A stretch of 64,000 nucleotides of DNA, from the NCBI GenBank assembly GCA_903872075.1, contig CAIQJF010000034.1, positions 62,001 through 126,000 of the forward strand, written 5' to 3'. Shown piece after piece: positions 28,732 through 37,604 of this stretch. Source of the stretch: an uncultured Caulobacteraceae bacterium (lineage in GTDB: Bacteria; Pseudomonadota; Alphaproteobacteria; Caulobacterales; Caulobacteraceae). The translations under genes and the position numbers were made by a program. The notes under the pieces are model-generated. The model made no database searches. It had not been told where the DNA came from and saw only the letters and a program-made list of their open reading frames with translations. Each line of letters begins with the position of its first letter. The stretch's first letter is position 1.

Positions 28732-31026
28732 CTATCCTTCCGCATAAAGCAGCACGCTGATCGCTCCCGCCGCGAAGGCGACCGGCGCCCCCCAGGCGGC
28801 CATCAAGGGCGGCAGGATACCCGTCGAGCCCATGGCGGTCAGCAAGCCATCAGTGACGAGATAGAGCAGGCCACATCCGAGACCGAACACGATCGGCCCG
28901 GTGCGATTGCTCCGGGAATGACCGAGCGCCGTGGGCAGGGCGAGCAGCAGCATGATGATCGGCGCCAGCCCCTCGGCGATGGTGCGGAACAGGCGTGTCT
29001 TGAACTGGCTTGGACTGCGGTCGACGGCCCCCTTGCCGAACAGCGATTTCAGGGCCGTGCCCGAGGTGATCTCATAGGCTGCCGCGAAAACACGCGCGGT
29101 GTCTGACGGCCGTAGGCTGGTGCGCCAATCGCTCTCGGCGACGGTCATCATGGTGGCCCGCGACGCCCCCAGGTCGGTGATCTGGGCATCGTGGAGGCGC
29201 CACGCGCCGTGGGACCAGGTGGCGCCCGACGCCTGGACCCTGCGGACAAGCGCCTTCTTGGCGTCCCGCTCATAGATCGAGACGGCCTTGAGTTCCTCGC
29301 CATCCGGGCTCGCAGACCGGGCCATGACCACATTGCCGTCGATTCGGAACCAGCGTGGCGCACCCGGGGTCTTGGCGGCGCCAGGCGCCGTGGCGTTCCA
29401 CCATGTGGCCAGCGCCTGCTGCGCGCGCGGCGTCACCTGGTCGGTGACGGCGAGGTCGATCACAGCGACGGCAAGCGCCACCGGCAGCGTGCGTTGAAAG
29501 ATCTGAAACAGCGACAGCCCCGAGATGCGCATCACCACCAGTTCGCTGTTCCTCGACAGTTGGCTGAAGGTGAAGATCGCGCCGCCCAGCACCGCGAACG
29601 GCGCCACCTCATGGAAGAGCCACGGCATTCGCAGGATCATGTAACGGCCGATGTCCAGCACCCCGCCCCTGGCGAGGATGCCGCTTGTGCGCTCAAGCAG
29701 GTCGATGAGTTGCAGAAGGCCGATCAGGGCGAGCGCGGCGGCCAGGGTACGCACCGCCATGATCCGGGTCAGATAGGTCGAGAGGCTGATGATACCCTTG
29801 GCCTTCATCGCGGTGGGCGCGACCTTGGTGCGCCGCTCAAAGAGCGTTTCCAGCCGCAGGAAGAAGCGCGAGATGGGTGTCTCGCCGGGCCGCCGGCGGC
29901 TCGAGAGGAAGAGCCAGAAGGCTGTCGCGGCCAGCAGGCTGAACAGCCCGCCCATGGCCGCCAGCGGATCGAGCAGTCCCTGCGCGGCGAAGCCCTTCGC
30001 CAGGGTGATGCCGTGGTGGAACGTCACCAGAATGACCGCGCCGACGATCATGCCGGGTGCTCGCCGTCCCCGTTTGGCGGCCAGCGCCAGGGGCAGCGCC
30101 AGGAGTGGCAGCAGCGGCACGGCCAGGGATCGGGTGAGGCGCGCGTAGAGTTCGGCTTGCAGCATCCGTCTGGGGATGAGCGCGTCCGGCCGTTGGGCCT
30201 CACTGAGCAGTTCGGGAAGGGTGAGTTCCTGCTCGTCGCCGCCTCGCGGGCGCAGGGTCTCGTTGCCCGCGATGGTCTCGTGGTCGCTGAAATCGCCGAA
30301 TCTCAGCAGCCGCGCCGACCCTGGCCCGGCGTCGGCCAGGATCATGCCGCCGTCGAGGCGAAGATCGGTCGTCTTCTGATCCCGTTGCAGGCTCAACAGC
30401 CCGTCCGTGGCGGTGACGACCGTTTCGCCGGTGAGGGTCTTCCGGCGAATGAACACGCCCTTGAGCGTGCGGCCCGTGGCGTCGGCTTCGTCAGCGGAAA
30501 TGGTGAAGTCGGGGCCGGCGTTGATGAACACCTGCGGGTCCAGCCGGGCGGTCCAGCCGGCGTCGGTGGCGGCGTTCAAGAGGGCCCGGTAGCCGAACCG
30601 GCTGTAGGGCTGAAGATAGCCGACGAGCAGCAGGCTGATCACGCCCAAGACCATGCCGGCGAAGACCAAGGGCGCGACAATCCGTTCAAACGACACCCCG
30701 CCTGACAGGATGGCGTCGATTTCGCTTTCCTCATCCAGCCGGGCGATGACGATGAACATCGAGACGAAGAAGGCGGCCGGCATGGCCAGTCCCAGTTCGT
30801 AGGGAATGAGGTTCGTCACAAGCCCGAACAGATAGCCAAGCCGAGCGCCGTTGGAGGCCAGCTGGTCGATCAGGTGCAGGGTCTGGTCAAGCAGGAACGC
30901 CACGAGGGTGACGCCCAGCACAGCTCCGGCGGGGGCCGCGAGCATGCGCAGCATATAGCCGTCGAGGATCGACGGCCGCCAAAAGGATTTGTACGCGCCC
31001 GGCGCGCCGAGCGCCATGGATGTCAC
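28732..31026 (-). CDS. LptF-LptG permease fusion protein (764 aa)
   Basis: Two successive YjgP/YjgQ-like halves: ILDGYMLRMLAAPAGAVLGVTLVAFLLDQTLHLIDQL...ARLDEESEIDAILSGGVSFERI and ISLSTYLTRIMAVRTLAAALALIGLLQLIDLLERT...SRNSELVVMRISGLSLFQI. Confidence 0.9.
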   Translation of the reverse strand: MTSMALGAPGAYKSFWRPSILDGYMLRMLAAPAGAVLGVTLVAFLLDQTLHLIDQLASNGARLGYLFGLVTNLIPYELGLAMPAAFFVSMFIVIARLDEESEIDAILSGGVSFERIVAPLVFAGMVLGVISLLLVGYLQPYSRFGYRALLNAATDAGWTARLDPQVFINAGPDFTISADEADATGRTLKGVFIRRKTLTGETVVTATDGLLSLQRDQKTTDLRLDGGMILADAGPGSARLLRFGDFSDHETIAGNETLRPRGGDEQELTLPELLSEAQRPDALIPRRMLQAELYARLTRSLAVPLLPLLALPLALAAKRGRRAPGMIVGAVILVTFHHGITLAKGFAAQGLLDPLAAMGGLFSLLAATAFWLFLSSRRRPGETPISRFFLRLETLFERRTKVAPTAMKAKGIISLSTYLTRIMAVRTLAAALALIGLLQLIDLLERTSGILARGGVLDIGRYMILRMPWLFHEVAPFAVLGGAIFTFSQLSRNSELVVMRISGLSLFQIFQRTLPVALAVAVIDLAVTDQVTPRAQQALATWWNATAPGAAKTPGAPRWFRIDGNVVMARSASPDGEELKAVSIYERDAKKALVRRVQASGATWSHGAWRLHDAQITDLGASRATMMTVAESDWRTSLRPSDTARVFAAAYEITSGTALKSLFGKGAVDRSPSQFKTRLFRTIAEGLAPIIMLLLALPTALGHSRSNRTGPIVFGLGCGLLYLVTDGLLTAMGSTGILPPLMAAWGAPVAFAAGAISVLLYAEG

Positions 31027-31029
31027 CGT

Positions 31030-32253
31030 CTAGACGGCTCCGGCCGCGCGACGGCGATCGGACGACAGGAAGCCGAGCTTGCGCCCGACGTCCGCGAAGA
31101 TTTCCAGGGCCCGGTCGATCTGTTGAACGGAGTGCGCCGCCGAAACGCTCAGGCGCAGAAGCGAGGCGTTGGTGGGGGTCGCCGGCGGAATGGCCAGATT
31201 GATGTACAGGCCCGACTCCAGCAGCATCTTCCAGAACACTGCCGCCATTTCCTGGTTGGGCATGGTCACCGCGACAATCGGATTGGCTTCCGGGCCGGTC
31301 TGGAAGCCCATGGCGCCAAGACCGTCGTAGAGTCGGGTCGCATTGCGCATCAGGTCGTGCCGCAGTCTCGGTTCGGCCCGAAGTGTCCGCAGCGCCTGGA
31401 TCGTCGAGGCGATGACGCCCGGCGGCAGGGAGGCGGTGAACATGTACGGTCGGCAGACGATCTTCAGCAGATCGAAGTCCGGGTTGTCGGAGACGCAGAA
31501 ACCGCCGACGCTGCCGAGGCTCTTGGAGAAGGTGCCGACGATGAAATCGACATCCTCCTCCACCCCTGCCTGTTCGGCGAGGCCCCGGCCGGTCTCGCCG
31601 AGCACGCCCAGCGAATGGGCCTCGTCGACGAGCAGATAGGCTCCGGTTTCGCGCTTCACGTGCGCGAACTCCTTGAGCGGCGCGGTGTCGCCGAGCATCG
31701 AATAGATGCCTTCCACGACGATCAGACGGTCGCCGGGCATGCCTTCGAGGCGGCGAAGGCGCTTGTAGAGATCGTCGGGATTGTTGTGGCGGAAGCGAAT
31801 CACCTCGGCCATGCCCAGGCGTGAGCCGTCGTAGATGCTGGCGTGACTGTCGGCGTCGAGCATCAGATGATCGCCGCGGCCGACGAGGCTCGAGAGCACG
31901 CCGAGATTGGCCTGATAGCCTGTGCTGAACACCATCGCCTGTTTGCGGCCATAGAAGTCGGCGATTTCCGCTTCCAGCTGCGCGTGGCCGCCGTAGGTTC
32001 CGTTGGCCACGCGCGACCCGGTGGTCCCCGTGCCCTGGCTACGCGTCGCCTCAACCGCCTTCTCGATGCAGTCGTGATCGAAGGTCAGGCCCAGATAGTT
32101 GTTGGTGCCGAGCAGAATCGTCGTCTGACCGTTCAGGACGCCCTCGGTGGGCGACAGCACCGCGTCGAACTTCACATTGAGCGGATCGACGCCATGAGCC
32201 AGCAGGGCGTCATAGGCGTGCCGATAGGCGGCGTGCTTGGCGAGAATGGTCAT
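31030..32253 (-). CDS. spt: Serine palmitoyltransferase (alpha-oxoamine synthase)
   Basis: GTNNYLGLTFDHDCIEKAVEATRSQGTGTTGSRVANGTYGGHAQLE; LLVDEAHSLGVLGETGRG; GTFSKSLGSVGGF (PLP Lys). Confidence 0.9.
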   Translation of the reverse strand: MTILAKHAAYRHAYDALLAHGVDPLNVKFDAVLSPTEGVLNGQTTILLGTNNYLGLTFDHDCIEKAVEATRSQGTGTTGSRVANGTYGGHAQLEAEIADFYGRKQAMVFSTGYQANLGVLSSLVGRGDHLMLDADSHASIYDGSRLGMAEVIRFRHNNPDDLYKRLRRLEGMPGDRLIVVEGIYSMLGDTAPLKEFAHVKRETGAYLLVDEAHSLGVLGETGRGLAEQAGVEEDVDFIVGTFSKSLGSVGGFCVSDNPDFDLLKIVCRPYMFTASLPPGVIASTIQALRTLRAEPRLRHDLMRNATRLYDGLGAMGFQTGPEANPIVAVTMPNQEMAAVFWKMLLESGLYINLAIPPATPTNASLLRLSVSAAHSVQQIDRALEIFADVGRKLGFLSSDRRRAAGAV

Positions 32254-32546
32254 ACGGCTTTTCCGCTCTTCAGGTCTTCAACCGCGCGCATCAGGTCGGC
32301 CACGGTCTGTATCTGAGCGACCCGATCCAGAGGGATGGAGAGGTCATAGAAGTCTTCGATACCCATGACGAAATTCATCACACCCAGGGAGTCCATGCCA
32401 AGATCCTCAACGATGTTGGTATCGTCGCTGAGCGACACCGGCCGCCCGAGGACCTGCTCGAAAATCGCGGCAATCTCGTCCCGCATCGCGGACGACGCGC
32501 CGCCGCCGTTCGTCTCAACCAGCGCCAATTGGTGGTTTTGTCGCAT
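32250..32546 (-). CDS. Acyl carrier protein, pathway-dedicated
   Basis: NIVEDLGMDSLGVMNFVMGIEDFYDLSIP; phosphopantetheine Ser in DSLG; overlaps spt by 4 bp. Confidence 0.9.
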   Translation of the reverse strand: MRQNHQLALVETNGGGASSAMRDEIAAIFEQVLGRPVSLSDDTNIVEDLGMDSLGVMNFVMGIEDFYDLSIPLDRVAQIQTVADLMRAVEDLKSGKAV

Positions 32547-32745
32547 TCGGCCTTTTCGCCTCAAGGCTACGGAGTCGAATACGAACTCCCAGGTTAGGGT
32601 AACAGGTTTGAGACCCCGGCTTCAACCGCGCCCTAAAACCGCACCCCCGGCGGCAGGCTCATAGCGGAGGCGGGCGGACTTGTCCTCACGCGGAATGGTT
32701 TTTTTGCGTGAAAACGCCCCCCGCCGGGAAATGAGGCGCCCCGCC

Positions 32746-33681
32746 TCAGAGCCATCCGGCCTCCCGGTACCAGGCCACGGTCCGTGCGAAACCGGTAGCG
32801 AGGTCCACGCAGCCGTCGGCGCCTTCCGGCGGCAATTCCGCCGGGCTCACCGACCAGTCGGAATGCCGAAGCTCGCGCGCCTTGCCCCGATTGAAGATGG
32901 CTGGCGACCGCCGCAGTTGGGCGGCTGTCTCCGAAACCGCCGCCGCCGCGGAAATGATCCAGAGCGGGAGGGGGACGAGGCGGGGCGATCGGCCCATGGC
33001 CGTGGCGGCCGTGGCGAAGATCTCCCGCCAGCCGTAGCCCTCAGGCCGCGCGCCGCCGATCGCAAACGTCTCCGGCCGCCACTCGCCGTTCAGCCGGCCG
33101 ATCAACTGGGTGACCACATCGTCGACATGCGCGAGCGCCAGACGCGCGGCGGGGTCGTCCGGCGCAGGTAGAAACGGCGCGGCGGCGGCCAGTTTGAACA
33201 GACCCAGAGTCTCCCGGTCGCCCGGTCCGTAGATCGCGGGCGGCCGCACAACCGTCAGCCGTTCGCCCAGGATGTCGCGCGCGACGGTTTCTCCGGCCCG
33301 CTTGCTGGCGGCATAGTTGGATAGCTCGGGTGACCGCGCCGCGAGACTTGAGACCATCAGCATGCGGCCGGGGCCCATGCTCTCGGCCAAGCGTCGCGCG
33401 CCAGCCTGATTCACTGCGAAAAAGGCGGCGCGGTCCAAGGCCTTGATGGCCCCGGCGACATGGACCACGACATCGCAGCCTTCGGTGAGAGCAGCCAGGG
33501 CGGCCGTATCGTCGAGGTCGCCGCGGACGATCTCAGGCGCGGCGCCGTCGAAGCTCGCGGCCGCCGGGTCCCGCGCCAGGATCCGCACGCGCCAGCCGCG
33601 CGCGGTAAGGGCCGGAACGAGCCGTCGGCCCAGAAAGCCGGTGGCGCCGGTGACCGCTGCGAGGCGCGGGGCGCCCGCCAC
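32746..33681 (-). CDS. cerR: NAD(P)-dependent epimerase/reductase, candidate ceramide reductase
   Basis: LAAVTGATGFLGRRLVPALTARGWRVRILARD; YAASKRAGE; GTG start at 33681 just downstream of ligase stop; symbol by context. Confidence 0.8.
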   Translation of the reverse strand: MAGAPRLAAVTGATGFLGRRLVPALTARGWRVRILARDPAAASFDGAAPEIVRGDLDDTAALAALTEGCDVVVHVAGAIKALDRAAFFAVNQAGARRLAESMGPGRMLMVSSLAARSPELSNYAASKRAGETVARDILGERLTVVRPPAIYGPGDRETLGLFKLAAAAPFLPAPDDPAARLALAHVDDVVTQLIGRLNGEWRPETFAIGGARPEGYGWREIFATAATAMGRSPRLVPLPLWIISAAAAVSETAAQLRRSPAIFNRGKARELRHSDWSVSPAELPPEGADGCVDLATGFARTVAWYREAGWL

Positions 33682-33689
33682 AGGCCCGC

Positions 33690-35420
33690 CTAGACCGTCA
33701 GAGGCGCGGCGGCCGGCTTGAAAGCCCCGGAGACATAGAGCGCCTTGGCCTTCGAACGACTGAGCTTGCCCGACGATGTCTGGGGCAGGCTGTGCGGCGG
33801 GGTGGGAGCCACCTTCACCTCCAGGCCATGCCGGGCCCGGAGCAGGTTGCTGACCTCGGCGGCGAGGGCGGCGCGGGCGTCGACGTCCGAGGTCCGGCAT
33901 TGCACCAGGGCCACGACCTTCTCCTCACCTGCGTCGTCGTTCACCGAAAATACCGCCACATCGCCTGCCCGCAGCCCGGCAACTTCCTGCTCGGCCGTCC
34001 ACTCCAGGTCCTGCGGCCACACGTTGCGGCCGTTGACGATGATCAGGTCCTTGGCCCGGCCGGTGATCACGATCTGACCGTCGAGGGTGTAGCCGAGGTC
34101 GCCCGTGTCCAGCCACCCGTCGGGCGACAGCGCCTTGGCGGTCTCGTCCGGTTCGCCGAAGTAGTTCTTCATCAGGCTCGGGCCCGACGCGAAGATCCGG
34201 CCGACACGGCGGTCGCCCAGCACCCCGCCCTCCGGATTACGAACCTCGAGCCTGTGGCCTTTGAGGACTTCGCCGCACAGCGCGAACTCCCGAGTCCGGG
34301 CTTCGGGCCGTGTCGGCGCCGCGGCGCGTCCGAGCCGCTCGAGGTCGTCCACATCGACGATGTCGGTGCGAAGGCCCTGCCCGACCGGCGTGAGGGTCAA
34401 GGCGAGGGTGGCCTCAGCCATGCCGTAGCTGGCGGTGTAGGCGGCCGGGTCGAAGCCGGCGGATTCGTACGCCGCGGCAAAAGCGCGCAGAGGTTCGGCG
34501 CGAATCATATCGCCGCCCAGGCCCGCCACGCGCCAGGTCGAGAGGTCGAGATCTGCCAGCGAGGCCGCGCCGGCGCGGCGGGCGGCCAGATCATAGCCGA
34601 AGGTGGGCGCATAGGTGATGCTGCCGCCGCGCTTGGAAATCAGGTCGAGCCACAGGCCAGGACGCCGCACGAAGGCGCCGGTGGGCAGCAGGTCGATGGA
34701 ACACTGGAAACCGAGGCTGGTGAGCAGCATCCCGACCAGACCCATGTCGTGGTAGAGCGGTAGCCAGGTCACGGTCCGGTCCGCGGCGCAGACGCCCAGG
34801 CCATGTTCGCCGATTGCGACGATATTGGCCATCAGCGCCGACTGGGTCACTGCTACGCCCATGGGGAAGCGGGTGCTGCCGGAGGAAAACTGCAGATAGC
34901 AGAGCCCTTCCGGGTCGCGATCTGGCAGGATGTCGATAAGGTCCTCCGGCACGTCGGCCACGCTGCCGCTGAACAGCAGGTCCAGACCTTCCGCCGCTTC
35001 GGCGAACCAGCCGGCCAGGGCGGTCGGCGCGAAAGCCGCGCGGGCCTGGGAGGAGAGGATCATCCGCCGGACGTGGGCGATATAGGTGTCCTTGCCGCCG
35101 AACGGCGCGGGCAGGGGCACGGGGGCGGGGACAAGGCCGGCAAACTGGCAGGCAAAGAAAACGCGCAGGAAATCGCCGTCGCTCTCGGCGGCGATCGCCA
35201 CACGGTCGCCCGGCTGCAGGCCCAGACCGAGCAGCCGGCCGGCCAGGTCGCGCGCCGGAGGCGCGAGGACGGCGTAGGGCAGCACTTCGACCAGTTCGCC
35301 GCGGAGGGAGTGTATGTTGACGCCCGTGGCCTGGGTCGCCGCGAAGGCCAGCGCGTCGGCGATGGTCGGGAAATCCCCTTTCCGGACAATCCGGTCGGGG
35401 GCGGTGGGGGTTGGGGTCAA
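33690..35420 (-). CDS. Fatty acyl-AMP ligase / acyl-ACP synthetase
   Basis: LCYLQFSSGSTRFPMGVAVTQSAL, YHDMGLVGMLLTSL, DGWLDTGDLGYTLDGQIVITGRAKDLIIVNGRNVWPQDLEW (FadD32/FAAL-like). Confidence 0.9.
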   Translation of the reverse strand: MTPTPTAPDRIVRKGDFPTIADALAFAATQATGVNIHSLRGELVEVLPYAVLAPPARDLAGRLLGLGLQPGDRVAIAAESDGDFLRVFFACQFAGLVPAPVPLPAPFGGKDTYIAHVRRMILSSQARAAFAPTALAGWFAEAAEGLDLLFSGSVADVPEDLIDILPDRDPEGLCYLQFSSGSTRFPMGVAVTQSALMANIVAIGEHGLGVCAADRTVTWLPLYHDMGLVGMLLTSLGFQCSIDLLPTGAFVRRPGLWLDLISKRGGSITYAPTFGYDLAARRAGAASLADLDLSTWRVAGLGGDMIRAEPLRAFAAAYESAGFDPAAYTASYGMAEATLALTLTPVGQGLRTDIVDVDDLERLGRAAAPTRPEARTREFALCGEVLKGHRLEVRNPEGGVLGDRRVGRIFASGPSLMKNYFGEPDETAKALSPDGWLDTGDLGYTLDGQIVITGRAKDLIIVNGRNVWPQDLEWTAEQEVAGLRAGDVAVFSVNDDAGEEKVVALVQCRTSDVDARAALAAEVSNLLRARHGLEVKVAPTPPHSLPQTSSGKLSRSKAKALYVSGAFKPAAAPLTV

Positions 35421-35641
35421 GATGGGCGGTCCACTGAAGGGCTTTTAGGAAGCGTCGGGTTTAGGCATTATAGGGAATGTCCCGGCGGCGCGTCACGGTC
35501 GACAAAGCCAGAGGACCTGATAGTCGATACAGGCGCCTCGCGTCGACCCTGTGGCCAATATGGTTTCCGTGGAGCCGGCGGCGCGCATCAGGCGATTACC
35601 AGCACGGCGGGGCCCAATAGGGTCTGCCGGATAGGATGTAA

Positions 35642-37495
35642 ATGAACGAAGCGGGCTCCAGCGACACGTCGAGGGCCGGCCGGCCCGGTCTGGGCGCCCT
35701 CATGAAGGACCAACTCCTGCACGAGGCCTGGAGCCGCGACAAGGGCCGGGCCCTCTCGCCGCTCCTGCGCCTGATGCCGTTCGTCCGTGCCCACCCGATC
35801 GACGCCGTCCTCGGCCTGGCGTTTATGCTGATCTCCTCCGGCGCCATCCTGGGGCTGAGCGCCGCGGCGCGCTGGGTGATCGACGGCGGCTTTGCCGTGC
35901 GCGACGCTCATGCCCTGCTGCGCGTCTTCCTGATGGCCGCCAGCGTGGCCGTGATCCTGGCCACGGCGACGGGCCTTCGCCTCTACTTCCTGTTCAAACT
36001 TGGCGAACGCGTGGTCGCCGACATGCGCAAGATGGTTTTCCGGCACGTGCTCGGTCTCGATCTGACCCACTTTCTGAAGCTGCGCACCGGCGAGGTGCTT
36101 TCGCGCCTGACCACCGACATGTCGATCGTCGAGGCCATCGTCGCCAATGTGCTTCCGGTGGCCCTGCGCAATTCGGTCACGCTGATCGGGGCCTTGGTCT
36201 GGATGGCGGTGGTCAGTCCGAGCCTGACCTTCCTGGTGCTGCTGATGATTCCCGTGATCCTGACGCCAATGCTGGTGATGAGCCGGCGGCTCCAGTCGCT
36301 CTCGGCCCGGGCCCAGGATCGTTTCGCCGACGCCGTGGGCTACGCCGGCGAGGGCCTGGGGGCGATCGATACGGTCCAGGCCTTCGGTCAGGAGGACATG
36401 GTCGCCGGGCGCTTCAACGGCGCCATCGAGAGCGCCTTCGAGGCGTCGCGCGCCCAGATCCGCGCCCGAGGCCTGCTCTCCTTCCTGATGATCGCCCTGA
36501 TCTTCGGCGGCATGCTGGCCCTTCTCTATCGGTCGGCCCTGGCCGTGATCGTCGAGCACACCCTGACCCCCGGTTCGCTCTTCCAGCTTCTTGGCCTCGC
36601 CTTCCTGGCCGCCAACGCGGTGAAGGACCTCTCAGAGGTCTGGGGCCAGATTCAGAAAGCCTCCGGCGCGGCCGAGCGCATCGTCGCCATGATGGACACC
36701 ACCCCGGCCATCCGCGCGCCGGAGAAGGTCGAACCCATGCCGCTCCCGGCCCGCGGCGAGGTCAGTTTCGAGAATGTGGTGTTTGGCTATCCCGGCCGGC
36801 CGGGGCCGCCCGCCCTCAACGGTTTCTCGCTCAAGGCTCGGCCTGGTGAGCGTGTGGCCCTGGTGGGTCCCTCCGGCGCCGGCAAGAGCACCGTGCTGCG
36901 CCTGCTGTTGAGATTCTACGACCCCGATGTCGGTGTCGTCCGCATCGACGGTGTGGACCTGACCCATGCCGATCCGGCCGAGGTCCGTGCGCGAATGGCT
37001 CTGGTGGCCCAGGAGGCGCCGCTGTTCTCCGGGTCCGCCGCCGACAATATCCGTTTCGGCCGGCCCGGCGCCACAGAAATGGATGTTCAGGCCGCGGCCC
37101 TTGCCGCCCAGGCCGAAGGCTTCCTCACGGCTCTTCCGCAGGGTTTCGACACCACGGTAGGCGAGCACGCCAAGACGCTGTCGGGCGGCCAGCGCCAGCG
37201 CCTGGCCATCGCCCGCGCCCTGATCCGCCGCTCGCCGATCCTGTTGCTCGACGAGGCGACGAGCGCCCTGGACGCCGAAAACGAGCGTCTGGTTCAGCAG
37301 GCCCTGCACGAGGCCATGCATGGCCGAACGACGCTGGTCATCGCTCACCGTCTGGCCACGGTGCTCGAGGCCGACCGTATCGTGGTGATGGAGGCCGGGC
37401 GCGTTGTGGAGGAGGGCAAGCACGCCGACCTTCTGGCCCGCGGCGGCCTCTACGCCCGGCTTGCCAAGTTGCAGTTCACCGCCCAGGCCGCCTGA
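35642..37495 (+). CDS. ABC transporter, fused permease/ATPase (MsbA/lipid exporter-like)
   Basis: Walker A GPSGAGKST, signature LSGGQRQRLAIARAL, Walker B ILLLDEATSALD. Confidence 0.95.
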   Translation: MNEAGSSDTSRAGRPGLGALMKDQLLHEAWSRDKGRALSPLLRLMPFVRAHPIDAVLGLAFMLISSGAILGLSAAARWVIDGGFAVRDAHALLRVFLMAASVAVILATATGLRLYFLFKLGERVVADMRKMVFRHVLGLDLTHFLKLRTGEVLSRLTTDMSIVEAIVANVLPVALRNSVTLIGALVWMAVVSPSLTFLVLLMIPVILTPMLVMSRRLQSLSARAQDRFADAVGYAGEGLGAIDTVQAFGQEDMVAGRFNGAIESAFEASRAQIRARGLLSFLMIALIFGGMLALLYRSALAVIVEHTLTPGSLFQLLGLAFLAANAVKDLSEVWGQIQKASGAAERIVAMMDTTPAIRAPEKVEPMPLPARGEVSFENVVFGYPGRPGPPALNGFSLKARPGERVALVGPSGAGKSTVLRLLLRFYDPDVGVVRIDGVDLTHADPAEVRARMALVAQEAPLFSGSAADNIRFGRPGATEMDVQAAALAAQAEGFLTALPQGFDTTVGEHAKTLSGGQRQRLAIARALIRRSPILLLDEATSALDAENERLVQQALHEAMHGRTTLVIAHRLATVLEADRIVVMEAGRVVEEGKHADLLARGGLYARLAKLQFTAQAA

Positions 37496-37604
37496 CGCCG
37501 TCGCCGTAGATTCCGCACTGCACAATGCTATTCCAAGTGTGTATGAGAACTATGCTGCGATGCACCATTGCGCGCACGAGGTCCTCAAGACGCGGTGACG
37601 TAAA

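Noticed and set aside
29191-30705. 504-aa ORF antisense to the LptFG fusion
   Set aside because: Gln/Arg/Gly-rich shadow ORF; sense strand encodes clear transmembrane permease halves.
32690-32745. Terminator for the ligase-cerR unit (GAGGCGGGGCGCCTC hairpin and GCGTGAAAACGC next to T7)
   Set aside because: On the minus-strand transcript the hairpins are not followed by a U-tract, so a Rho-independent terminator is not supported.
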